Of a stretch of 30,290 bases of DNA, positions 23,021 through 30,290 are shown in pieces. The notes beneath the pieces were generated by a model. The model did no database searches and was not told the DNA's origin. It saw only the letters and a list, made by a program, of their open reading frames with translations. The first letter of the stretch is position 1. Every line of letters starts with the position of its first letter. The translations under genes and the position numbers were made by a program. This DNA comes from an uncultured Fretibacterium sp. (GTDB lineage: Bacteria > Synergistota > Synergistia > Synergistales > Aminobacteriaceae). Where the stretch lies: assembly GCA_937915755.1 (NCBI GenBank), contig CALGGR010000207.1:1-30290 (forward strand), read 5' to 3'.

Positions 23021-24910
23021 ATGTCAGAACTATCAGAACTTACAGCACAGCGTAATGATGTCATGGCCGAGCTTGCGGGTATTGAGGCCGAAATCCCAGA
23101 GGGCAGGAACACGATACTTGAGGCGATAAAGGGTCAGCGGTGGTATTTCTTCAGGAACAACAAGTATATCCTCATGGACAAGATGACGGGGCTTCTGTGG
23201 GCTAATCTGGATTACTTCAACTATGAGAGCAAAGCAGTTATCGGAAACTTTGACGAAGTAAGCGGGCTTATTGGTTGGGACGTACCTTCAAGAATTGAAT
23301 TGTGGTATATGTGTGGCAACAAGTCTTTCCCATTTCATTCAGGGTCAGGTTATTACATTAAAGAGAAACAATACTGGCGTTGTAAGGGAGGCTATTTCAA
23401 TTTACTTTATGACAATAATTATTCTGACTCTTCGGATAACTCGTGGACATGTTTAATTCCTTGCAATCGCTTACTCCTCATCGACAATCCTACCTACGCA
23501 CAGGACGTTGACCTAAACAGCAAAGTCTACTCCGAAACCCAACGCCTACAATTCACCCTCGACCTGTTCACGCAAAATAACCTATGGCCAATCTTCAATG
23601 ACGACGCAATCACTCAGCTTTACGGCAAAATCTACATCGACAAGCCCGCACTCGCCGCAAAACTTTATGAACTCAACGAGCAAATAGCCCCGCTGATGAC
23701 AACCCGCGTACTCTCATCCGAGTTCGACTACACAGCAATGCTCGCACAGTATGACCTCCCAGCCGTAAATTCCTCCGTCATAAAATACTTCGAGGCCCTC
23801 AAGAAATGGACTGATGACCTCATGGCCATGATTGAGGATTTCGAGCGCGAGAAGGACGACACAATACGGCAGTTCGGCGTGATAACCCTCAAGCTCTCCA
23901 AGAAGTACGAGGACAGCCCCGCCCTTTCACGTGATGAGAATAACCTCATGCGCGAACGTCTTGCATTCTTCCTCCGAAAACTCTCGCTCGGAATGAACAC
24001 CGTAAAGGCAAAAATCCTCGCTGTTAAGAAGCAGGCTCTCGAACTTGAAGACAGGATAGACAGCACCGACAGCATCACGGAACTTGCCGCAATTCAGGAC
24101 GAACGACGCGCAACCTTCCCACTAATCGCTGAGAACACCGCCAGAATTATCCGCAATGCCCTCTTGAGGATTGAGTATTTCGATGCGCACAGGGATTTCG
24201 TAATGAATGCTGTCAAAATTCTCACTGAGTGGACGGAAGATTACAGGGTCTTCAAGACGACGCTCATCGGACAGCTGAAGGACTCCTGCGTTAAGGATAC
24301 TATTGACGCGAGTATCTGGGACTCATGGTGCAATGAATGGCAGTCTCTGAGGCTTGAGATTGAGGGGAAATTGCAGCCTGTTCTTGAACGCGGGCTTAAC
24401 GGCGATGTTCCTGTGAACGATGAGGGTGAAAAGTCGATAGCGGAGCAGATTATAGCTGTTCTTGGTGAATATAAGTCTGACGTTGATAAATTTTTCCTTG
24501 ATGAGAGGAAGGGTATACATCAGGAATTTGCGTTCATGCCGGGCGGAAGTCTTCAGGAGAAATTCAAGGCTGAAAGTATGCTTTACAAGCTGACATCGAA
24601 GTTTCAGGGAGCGTTGCAGAAGATAATATTTTCGTGTACCTCATCGGCGGACAGGATATTTATTCTCAACTGGGCAGACTCGCTTCTTGACCTCCGAATT
24701 GACGGGATAATCTCGTTTGTTGCTGACAACGGACTTGATAAGGTGTCGGCTGAAATTCTCGATGGTTTCTCGGCATTGAGACAGAAGAATTACGATGTAT
24801 ATTTGTCGGACGCGGGGGCATACAGCGAGGAGCTATCGAGGCGCGAGAAGGAATATAACTCGCTGATGTTCAGAATGCGTAAGGATATTGCAGAACAGGG
24901 GGCGCAATAA
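23021..24910 (+). CDS. Large protein with DUF1566-like N-terminus and helical body, unknown function
   Basis: 629 residues, no signal peptide or clear membrane segment. After a short helix (1-30), residues about 38-155 resemble the lectin-like DUF1566/Lcl fold: LMDKMTGLLWANLDYF, VSGLIGWDVPSRIELWYMC (compare the family's D..TGL.W and W.LPT..EL), then a Tyr/Asn/Ser-rich loop and NSWTCLIPCNRLLLI. The rest (about 180-629) is almost all helix with heptad-like spacing, for example RERLAFFLRKLSLGMNTVKA and AVKKQALELEDRIDS. The final TAA overlaps the next ATG (TAATG), so the two products are coupled and probably form a complex. The section 23341-23460, coding the Tyr/Asn/Ser-rich loop, is only about 35% G+C by hand count. 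I cannot name a family. Confidence 0.75.
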   Translation: MSELSELTAQRNDVMAELAGIEAEIPEGRNTILEAIKGQRWYFFRNNKYILMDKMTGLLWANLDYFNYESKAVIGNFDEVSGLIGWDVPSRIELWYMCGNKSFPFHSGSGYYIKEKQYWRCKGGYFNLLYDNNYSDSSDNSWTCLIPCNRLLLIDNPTYAQDVDLNSKVYSETQRLQFTLDLFTQNNLWPIFNDDAITQLYGKIYIDKPALAAKLYELNEQIAPLMTTRVLSSEFDYTAMLAQYDLPAVNSSVIKYFEALKKWTDDLMAMIEDFEREKDDTIRQFGVITLKLSKKYEDSPALSRDENNLMRERLAFFLRKLSLGMNTVKAKILAVKKQALELEDRIDSTDSITELAAIQDERRATFPLIAENTARIIRNALLRIEYFDAHRDFVMNAVKILTEWTEDYRVFKTTLIGQLKDSCVKDTIDASIWDSWCNEWQSLRLEIEGKLQPVLERGLNGDVPVNDEGEKSIAEQIIAVLGEYKSDVDKFFLDERKGIHQEFAFMPGGSLQEKFKAESMLYKLTSKFQGALQKIIFSCTSSADRIFILNWADSLLDLRIDGIISFVADNGLDKVSAEILDGFSALRQKNYDVYLSDAGAYSEELSRREKEYNSLMFRMRKDIAEQGAQ

Positions 24911-25740
24911 TGGGACTTTTTTCGGGACTAGCATCATTCTGCACAAACGCGGTGAACACGGTCAAATCATTCTTCAAGAGTAGCGGCCCGGCACTCACCA
25001 GCGCGGTTGCGTCATACAGCGGCGGAGGGTCGTCAAGCTACCACACTTACACCAGCCACAGCACAACTTCAACGACATATGACCCTGACCGAGTGAAGGC
25101 GGCCCAGCTCGAAAAGGAGAAGGCCGAAATAGAGTCGTCATCACAGATCAAACTTGCCGGAATGGAGAGGGAACGCCTCGAATACATGAAGCAGGCACAG
25201 CTTGACATAATACAGGCGCAGACCGAGAGCCGAATTGCACAGGAGCGAGCGAGGGCAGAAGGTTTCGTGAAGATAGCTGAGGCAGTAACGGAGATGCAGG
25301 AGAGATTGAATGTCATAGCCGAGAGAAGGATAGCGATAATTGAGCGCGGGACATTGCAGGCTGTGAGGGAAGCTGAGGAGTTCTACGGGGAATTGACGAG
25401 GACGATTCAGGAGGAGAACGACAGGTATACAGCGGAGAAACTTCCGGCACTTCTTGAGATTTTGGGACGCTACCCTGAGGGTTCATCAGGTCATACGCTT
25501 TACTTCAAGAAAATTGACGAGGATATTACGTTGCAGGCAAGGCACACGGCGGTACAGCTTGAGTCTGTGATAAAGCGTCAGGAGAGAATAATTGATGAGA
25601 TAATGGCGGCAAAAGGGAAGATTACGGAGCAGACGGGGAATATTACAGCGGGAATGCTTGAGGCAATGCGCGAGAAATTGGAGAGTATTGATGTGCCGAA
25701 TTTGCCGGAGATGAAGGAGATTCCTGCGTTGCCGAGCTGA
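24910..25740 (+). CDS. Coiled-coil protein with Ser/Thr-rich N-terminus, unknown function
   Basis: 276 residues. An amphipathic start (MGLFSGLASFCTNAVNTVKS) is followed by a low-complexity Gly/Ser/Thr/His/Tyr segment at about 34-58 (SYSGGGSSSYHTYTSHS), then a long highly charged coiled coil from about 60 to 180 (KAAQLEKEKAEIESSSQIK, ERERLEYMKQAQLDIIQAQ, ERRIAIIERGTLQAVREAE). A second helical part ends in a proline-rich tail VPNLPEMKEIPALPS. There is no enzyme motif. Its start codon overlaps the stop of the 629-residue gene (TAATG), so it is made with it. The design (possible membrane-touching helix, flexible linker, long rod) suggests a scaffold or sensor rod. Confidence 0.72.
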   Translation: MGLFSGLASFCTNAVNTVKSFFKSSGPALTSAVASYSGGGSSSYHTYTSHSTTSTTYDPDRVKAAQLEKEKAEIESSSQIKLAGMERERLEYMKQAQLDIIQAQTESRIAQERARAEGFVKIAEAVTEMQERLNVIAERRIAIIERGTLQAVREAEEFYGELTRTIQEENDRYTAEKLPALLEILGRYPEGSSGHTLYFKKIDEDITLQARHTAVQLESVIKRQERIIDEIMAAKGKITEQTGNITAGMLEAMREKLESIDVPNLPEMKEIPALPS

Positions 25741-25776
25741 TGTGTATAATAAGCATGTGAATGGAGATGATGAATT

Positions 25777-26346
25777 ATGACCAGCGGAGATAATACGGTT
25801 GATACGTCGAGGCTTGAATTTTTGCTGAGGGAACATTTTGCACAGACTGACAGACAGATTGCGGAGATGAAAGCTATATCCGCCCAAATGAAAGCGGATA
25901 ATGCGGAGTTTCACGCATTGATTTTGAAGGAATTTCACGATTTTGCGGAGAAACAGGAAGCTAAATTCGATGCTTTCGCTGAGAAACAGGAAGCTAAATT
26001 TGATGCTTTCGCTGAGAAGCAGGAGGCTAAATTTGATGCTTTCACGGAGAAGCAAGAGGCAAAGTTTGATGCTTTCACGGAAAAAATAGAGAAAAAGTTT
26101 GAGGCAGTAGACAAGAAATTTGAAGCAGTTCAGTCGCAGGTAGCAGACCTACAGATTTCTACAGAAGGACTGAGGCATGATGTAGCGGGACTGTATCATT
26201 GGGATTACTGGCTTTTGTCGCTAATTATAGCTGCAATAGCGATGCCGCACATACTTGAAGGAATTAAACAGCTCGTAGGGACGTTATTTGATGGAATATC
26301 GGGCATTCTGGGTATTTTCCGCAATAAAAACAAGTCGCCGCAATGA
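25777..26346 (+). CDS. Coiled-coil protein with 11-residue repeats and C-terminal membrane segment
   Basis: 189 residues from ATG 25777, 36 bases past the previous stop, with TATAAT at 25744-25749 as a possible separate -10 box. Residues 57-111 are five tandem 11-residue units of consensus AEKQEAKFDAF, followed by two shorter FEAV units: a hendecad coiled coil. After VAGLYHWDY (136-144) comes a hydrophobic stretch (WLLSLIIAAIAMPHILEG, about 145-162) and a further apolar amphipathic helix to about 181, then a basic end RNKNKSPQ. The layout is a cytoplasmic rod anchored at its C-terminus in the membrane. No enzymatic domain is present. Same-strand clustering suggests it belongs with the preceding two genes. 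Confidence 0.75.
   Translation: MTSGDNTVDTSRLEFLLREHFAQTDRQIAEMKAISAQMKADNAEFHALILKEFHDFAEKQEAKFDAFAEKQEAKFDAFAEKQEAKFDAFTEKQEAKFDAFTEKIEKKFEAVDKKFEAVQSQVADLQISTEGLRHDVAGLYHWDYWLLSLIIAAIAMPHILEGIKQLVGTLFDGISGILGIFRNKNKSPQ
25945..26109 (+). repeat. Five tandem 33-bp coding repeats
   Basis: The unit encodes AEKQEAKFDAF. Units start at 25945, 25978, 26011, 26044 and 26077. The first four are nearly identical at DNA level and the last is diverged (TEKIEKKFEAV). Being in multiples of three, changes in copy number would alter rod length without breaking the frame. Confidence 0.9.
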
Positions 26347-26348
26347 AC

Positions 26349-26382
26349 AAAAAATCCCTCCCCCAAAATCTCAGAGGAGGGA
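26349..26382 (-). terminator. Rho-independent terminator of the liv operon
   Basis: TCCCTCC (26355-26361) and GGAGGGA (26376-26382) form a seven-pair stem; on the minus strand it is followed by TTTTTT (26349-26354). On the plus strand the same hairpin is followed by CAAACATTTT, so it may also act weakly for the convergent gene ending at 26346. Confidence 0.85.
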
Positions 26383-26390
26383 CAAACATT

Positions 26391-27119
26391 TTAGCCTCCT
26401 AAATACGCCGCCCTAACCTTCGGATTGTTCAGCAATTCCGCACCAGTACCCGAAAGACTCACAGCCCCAACCTCAAGAACATACGCCCTGTGCGCTGCTT
26501 TCAATGCCGCAAAAGCATTCTGTTCAACGAGCAATATCGTCCTTCCCTGAGCGTTAATCTCACGGATGATCCCGAACACCTCATCCACAAGAACCGGTGC
26601 AAGCCCCAAGCTAGGCTCGTCAAGCATAAGCAAGTCAGGCCGGCTCATCAATGCCCTTCCTACAGCGAGCATCTGCTGTTCACCGCCCGAAAGAGTACCG
26701 CCCTTCTGCCTGTGCCTTTCCTTCAAACGCGGGAATAGCGAGTACACGTATTCCATGTCATCGGCAATCCCCTTCGCGTCATCACGGATATATGCTCCGA
26801 GCGTCAAGTTCTCCTCGACCGTAAGCTGAGGAAGTATCCGTCTTCCTTCGGGACTGAGTGAGATTCCGAGCTTCACATGTTCCTCCGCAGGTCGGCCAAG
26901 AATGTTTACAGCCCTGTTGTCGCGCGGGGAGGTGTATGTCATCTCGTCGGCCCGCGACTTAACGAGGCCCATTATCGCGCGGATTACGCTGGATTTTCCC
27001 GCACCGTTCGCACCGATTAGGGTTACGATTTCGCCCTTGTTGATTTCGAGCGAGACATCTCGAACCGCATGTATGGCCCCGTAATTCACGTTGAGCCTTT
27101 CTATCTTCAGCATCGACAT
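26391..27119 (-). CDS. livF: Branched-chain amino acid ABC importer, ATPase LivF
   Basis: 242 residues. Walker A GANGAGKSS is near residue 35, signature LSGGEQQM near 140, Walker B LLMLDEPSLGLAP, and the H-loop lies in TILLVEQNAF. The sequence after the signature and the compact C-terminus (VSLSGTGAELLNNPKVRAAYLGG) are typical of LivF, one of the two ATPases of the HAAT family that import leucine, isoleucine, valine and related compounds. The start ATG is directly joined to the preceding stop (TAAATG), so it is coupled to the LivMG gene. A terminator follows its stop. Confidence 0.96.
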   Translation of the reverse strand: MSMLKIERLNVNYGAIHAVRDVSLEINKGEIVTLIGANGAGKSSVIRAIMGLVKSRADEMTYTSPRDNRAVNILGRPAEEHVKLGISLSPEGRRILPQLTVEENLTLGAYIRDDAKGIADDMEYVYSLFPRLKERHRQKGGTLSGGEQQMLAVGRALMSRPDLLMLDEPSLGLAPVLVDEVFGIIREINAQGRTILLVEQNAFAALKAAHRAYVLEVGAVSLSGTGAELLNNPKVRAAYLGG

Positions 27120-28946
27120 TTAAGCCGCCCCCTTCCCCAAATATGCCTCGACGACGCGCGGATTTGCCTTGATCTCCTCCGGCGTTCCCTGCGCAATGTG
27201 TACGCCCTGATCGAGAACGTGAATGTAATCGCAGACGTTCATCACAACCTTCATGTCGTGTTCAATCAGGAGTATTGTCAGATCGAACTCATCGCGTAAC
27301 CTGCGTATGAACTGTAACAGCTCCTCCGACTCCTGAGGGTTCATTCCTGCGGCTGGTTCGTCAAGCAACAGGAACTTCGGGCGTGTAGCAAGTGCCCTCG
27401 CAATTTCGAGCCTCCTCTGTGCGCCGTATGGGAGACTTGAAGCCTCGTCGTCCGCAAAATCCGCAAGCCCTAACTGTTCGAGCAAGTCCATAGCATGAGC
27501 CTTAACGTCCGAGTCCTCGCGTATAACGTCGGTGAAAACAAACGGTGCGAGCGTCATCCACCATGAATATTTCTGACGGATTCGTGAGCCTATCATGACA
27601 TTCTGGAGAACTGTCTCATGTCCGAACAGCCTGATGTTCTGGAAAGTCCTGCTCATTCCGGCACGGCAGACTTCATCGGGTCTCAATCCTCCGATTGACT
27701 CGCCCATGAATTTTATCGTTCCTGATGTCGGCTTGTAGAAACCGCTGATTACGTTGAATGCCGACGTTTTTCCTGCACCGTTAGGGCCGATTAGCCCCAT
27801 GATCTGGCCGTGCTTTATGTCGAAACTCAAGTCCTCAATCGCCGAAAGCCCTCCGAATTTCAGCACCACATTGCGGACTTCAAGGACTGTATCAGTGTCT
27901 GAGGCTTTGGGCTGGGACTTTGCTTTTCGTTTCGGGAAGAATATATCCCACGTGAACTCGCGCATTCCCATTATTCCCTCGCGCCTGAAGATGATTACCA
28001 CAATCAGCAACAGCGAGAATATCACCATTCTCATGCCGGGTATTCCGGGAATGTTTATGCTTCCTATCGTGATTGGATTCTCGACGAAGCGCAGCCATTC
28101 AAGCATCGTTGTTACGAGTGCCGAGCCTATGATTGAGCCTGTTACCGAGCCTAGTCCGCCGACGACGATAATCATCAGTATGTTATACGTCTGCGTAATC
28201 ATGAACATTCGCGGGTCAATCGTTGTGATTAGGTTGCCCATGAGTGCACCGCCGAGTCCTCCGCCGAAGCACCCCAATGTGAACGCGAGAACCTTAACCC
28301 TGAACGTGTTTATCCCCATCATTCTCGCCGCGACCTCGTCATCACGGACAGCCCTAAGAACTCCGCCGAAGTTGCTACGTAACATGCAGACCATGCAGAG
28401 GAGTACGACACCAAGACAGCCCCAGCTCATGAAAAGCGTAGTGTATGCCGGGATTCCCTTGAGGCCGAGTGAACCGTTTGTGAGACGTGCGGTGTTGGTG
28501 ATCAGGATTCGTATTATCTCAGCGAAGCCTAGCGTTGCAATCCCCAGATAGTCGCCCCCAAGTCTCAGCACTGGGAGCGCAACAAGAAGCCCGAAGAATG
28601 CCGCGACAATCCCCGCGATTATTATTGAAGCAATGAACGGAGCGTTGACATCGAGCAGCCACGGGTAAATGTCCTCAAGTATCCACATAGCATTCTTCTG
28701 AGCCGGACTTAACACGAGCAATGCCGACACGTACGCGCCTATTGCCATGAAGCCCGCGTGTCCGAGCGAGAACATTCCAGTAATCCCATAAATGAGGTTG
28801 AGACTCAGCGCGAGTATTGCGTTGATTGCAATCAGGTTGAGGATTCTCTGCCAGTAACCATTGAGGAACATCGGGGCTTTGTCGAGGAAGAACGCGAAAA
28901 TTACGACAGCTATTATCGTAAGCAGTAAATTTCTGACTCTCTGCAT
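27120..28946 (-). CDS. livMG: Fused permease-ATPase LivM-LivG
   Basis: 608 residues. Residues 1-330 are LivM, a permease with about eight to ten membrane segments (LIAINAILALSLNLIYGITG, FSLGHAGFMAIGAYV, GGLGSVTGSIIG, and the conserved RDDEVAARMMGIN coupling loop near 201). A basic hydrophilic linker (about 338-352, PKRKAKSQPKASD) leads into LivG at 353-608 with Walker A GPNGAGKT (387-394), SRTFQNIRLF, the signature LPYGAQRRLEIARAL, Walker B FLLLDEPAAGMNP and H-loop LLIEHDMKV. In most bacteria livM and livG are separate genes; here the frame is continuous with no internal stop. Its start overlaps the livH stop by one base (TAATG). Confidence 0.95.
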   Translation of the reverse strand: MQRVRNLLLTIIAVVIFAFFLDKAPMFLNGYWQRILNLIAINAILALSLNLIYGITGMFSLGHAGFMAIGAYVSALLVLSPAQKNAMWILEDIYPWLLDVNAPFIASIIIAGIVAAFFGLLVALPVLRLGGDYLGIATLGFAEIIRILITNTARLTNGSLGLKGIPAYTTLFMSWGCLGVVLLCMVCMLRSNFGGVLRAVRDDEVAARMMGINTFRVKVLAFTLGCFGGGLGGALMGNLITTIDPRMFMITQTYNILMIIVVGGLGSVTGSIIGSALVTTMLEWLRFVENPITIGSINIPGIPGMRMVIFSLLLIVVIIFRREGIMGMREFTWDIFFPKRKAKSQPKASDTDTVLEVRNVVLKFGGLSAIEDLSFDIKHGQIMGLIGPNGAGKTSAFNVISGFYKPTSGTIKFMGESIGGLRPDEVCRAGMSRTFQNIRLFGHETVLQNVMIGSRIRQKYSWWMTLAPFVFTDVIREDSDVKAHAMDLLEQLGLADFADDEASSLPYGAQRRLEIARALATRPKFLLLDEPAAGMNPQESEELLQFIRRLRDEFDLTILLIEHDMKVVMNVCDYIHVLDQGVHIAQGTPEEIKANPRVVEAYLGKGAA

Positions 28947-29842
28947 TATATTTTGTCCTCCAGTTTCTCGCCAAGCAGTCCCGTCGGCCTGAATAGCAGT
29001 ATCATTATGAGCAAAAGGAACGCGAACGCATCTTTGTACCCTGAGAGTGTCGGGAAGAACGCAACCGACATTATCTCAACGAAGCCGAGTATCAACCCGC
29101 CAATCATTGCGCCCGGAACTGAGCCAATCCCGCCGAATACCGCCGCTATGAACGCTTTGATTCCCGGTGTCATTCCCATGAATGGCTCAACACGAGGGTA
29201 ACGCAATGCCCACATTATTCCCGCGACAGCCGCCAACGCCGAACCAAGTCCGAAAGCGAGGGCAATGATCTTGTTGACCGATACGCCCATCATTCGGGTT
29301 GTCTCAATGTCGAAGGAGATCGCTCGCATCGCAAGTCCCGGCTTCGTGCAGTAGAGCAGCCACATTAAGCCGCCCACAAGCGCGAACGCAACAACAGGAA
29401 CGAGAATCCCAAGCGGTATGAGCCTTACTCCTCCCGAAAACTCGATGGGCTTCATGAGAATCGGTGGCTGAACGACGGGGCGCGGCATTCCTGTGAAGAC
29501 GACGACCGCGAAATTTTCGATGAAGAATGAGACACCGATTGCGCTGATTAACGCTGAAATTCTTGGAGCTTCACGTAGAGGCTTGTAGGCTATCCGGTCA
29601 ACGAGGAGTCCGCAAAATGTTGTGAGGATTACCGCGATTACTACGCCAACTGCCCAAGGGAGATGATAGACGATTGTCGCAAAGTATACGAAGTATGCGC
29701 CTAACATGAATATATCGCCGTGAGCAAAGTTTATGAGCCTGAGTATTCCGTAGACCATCGTGTAACCGACAGCTACTAGGCCGTAAAGTGAGCCTAGACT
29801 CAGGGCGTTTATGAAGTGCTGTACAAATATGTTGAGATTCAA
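28946..29842 (-). CDS. livH: Branched-chain amino acid ABC importer, permease LivH
   Basis: 298 residues, an inner-membrane permease with about eight segments. Family marks include GSLYGLVAVGYTMVYGILRLINFAHGD-like opening (GSLYGLVAVGYTMVYG, RLINFAHGDIFMLG), the RAISFDIETTRMMGVSVN coupling loop and AAVFGGIGSVPGAMIGG. The start is taken as TTG 29842 (TTG AAT CTC AAC), since AGGAAGGG lies about eleven bases upstream and no ATG fits. An inverted repeat surrounds this start codon. It is the first gene of livH-livMG-livF. No substrate-binding protein gene (livJ/livK) is in the window. Confidence 0.95.
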   Translation of the reverse strand: MNLNIFVQHFINALSLGSLYGLVAVGYTMVYGILRLINFAHGDIFMLGAYFVYFATIVYHLPWAVGVVIAVILTTFCGLLVDRIAYKPLREAPRISALISAIGVSFFIENFAVVVFTGMPRPVVQPPILMKPIEFSGGVRLIPLGILVPVVAFALVGGLMWLLYCTKPGLAMRAISFDIETTRMMGVSVNKIIALAFGLGSALAAVAGIMWALRYPRVEPFMGMTPGIKAFIAAVFGGIGSVPGAMIGGLILGFVEIMSVAFFPTLSGYKDAFAFLLLIMILLFRPTGLLGEKLEDKI

Positions 29843-29853
29843 ATATTCTCAAC
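29831..29853 (-). promoter_or_regulatory. Inverted repeat enclosing the livH start codon
   Basis: GTTGAGA and TCTCAAC form a perfect seven-pair stem with a nine-base loop, and the loop holds the TTG start codon of livH. In RNA the hairpin could lower initiation, or the dyad could be an operator in DNA. Role inferred only. Confidence 0.4.
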
Positions 29854-29919
29854 CCTTCCTGTTTGAGATGCTGAAATTTTAACATTATTTACAACAAAAA
29901 AGCAGGACAAGAATACAAT

Positions 29920-30290
29920 TTAGCACGTGTCGGTCTTCAACAGGAGAAATTCATTCAGGCCAATGAAGAAATCGTAGACATTTTCGTCTTGTTCCATTGA
30001 CTTGCCTCGTATCTCTGCCATTAACATATATAGCTCATTAGTTGCCTCTATAGGAACTGGAACCGTTGGAAAAACTGCCGAATATGTTACATACGCCTGA
30101 TCCCATCCAAAATAATCTTGTATTGCTTTCGCATACTTGCATGGCTATTCCTCGCTTTCAGCAGGGTAATACTTGCTGTTCTTCGGACATTGGACTGAGT
30201 TCCACCTGTAGCCCGCTTCTCGATTTGCCTGATCATTCATGAAACCCGCAAGGAAACTCGCGACTTCAGTCGTGAGAGGAATTGCGCTTG
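29920..30290 (-). pseudogene. 3' part of an unknown gene broken by one in-frame TAG
   Basis: The minus-strand frame is open from the window edge at 30290 to a TAG at 30145-30147, and continues in the same frame to a TAA at 29920-29922. The downstream part reads like real protein (KYAKAIQDYFGWDQAYVTY, VPVPIEATNELYMLMAEIRG, NVYDFFIGLNEFLLLK), with balanced composition, and the upstream part also does (VASFLAGFMNDQANREAGYR, WNSVQCPKNSKYYPAESEE). A CAG-to-TAG change would explain it. I do not recognise the family. The 77 bases between this gene and livH carry a T-rich stretch and possible weak promoter boxes, but nothing I can assign. Confidence 0.55.

Noticed and set aside
25486..26055. 189-codon minus-strand open frame with repeated Ser/Leu/Phe-rich units
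   Set aside because: It is the antisense image of the 33-bp coding repeats; the plus-strand coiled coil is far more plausible.
25945..26109. CRISPR-like tandem repeats
   Set aside because: Units are contiguous with no spacers and lie in frame within a coding region.
27754..28551. 265-codon plus-strand open frame
   Set aside because: Lies antisense to the well-supported LivMG gene; low-complexity Pro/Ser/Ile-rich translation and no ribosome binding site.

Overview
The window is a bacterial chromosomal segment of about half G+C. Genes are packed in short operons with strong AAGGAGG-type ribosome binding sites and several TTG or GTG starts. Gene content (branched-chain amino acid import, a MatC-type carrier with a PrpF-family isomerase, many small exported proteins of unknown function, zeta-like and HicAB toxin-antitoxin pairs) suggests an anaerobic, amino-acid-using gut bacterium. 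Synergistota is my best guess. That is an impression from gene families, not a proof.

Left end (1-5186). The first 450 bases look spliced: one open frame joins the N-terminus of HypB to the C-terminus of a MarR regulator, and aspS on the other strand loses its last codons at the next join. Reading leftward on the minus strand from 5186 there follows an operon of a YunG-like protein, an ABC ATPase, a metal-chelate/cobalamin-type binding protein, an AIR-synthase-related protein and aspS. No permease for the ABC pair is present.

Secreted proteins and housekeeping (5231-16364). A secreted papain-like (C1A) protease is convergent with a minus-strand operon of a membrane-anchored PPC-domain protein and two paralogous secreted proteins, the last of which carries a one-base frameshift. 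Next come ltaE-valS and a siroheme-synthase-type dehydrogenase (minus strand). A plus-strand run of small exported proteins follows, with an embedded hicA-hicB pair.

Metabolism (16426-22040). thrC-thrB (threonine synthesis) are followed by a MatC-type carrier and a PrpF-family isomerase. The latter two are divergent from a LysR regulator, with a 22-bp dyad between them.

Accessory island (22126-26346, plus strand). A small antitoxin and zeta-like toxin cassette sits exactly between two 58-bp direct repeats, each carrying a full promoter and ribosome binding site. The second repeat drives an unrecognised two-gene operon: a 629-residue protein with a lectin-like DUF1566-type front and helical body, and a 276-residue coiled-coil protein. 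A membrane protein with five 11-residue coiled-coil repeats follows. This is the most novel part of the window.

Right end (26349-30290). A livH-livMG-livF transporter operon (minus strand) has LivM and LivG fused in one chain. Upstream lies the 3' part of an unknown gene interrupted by one in-frame TAG codon.
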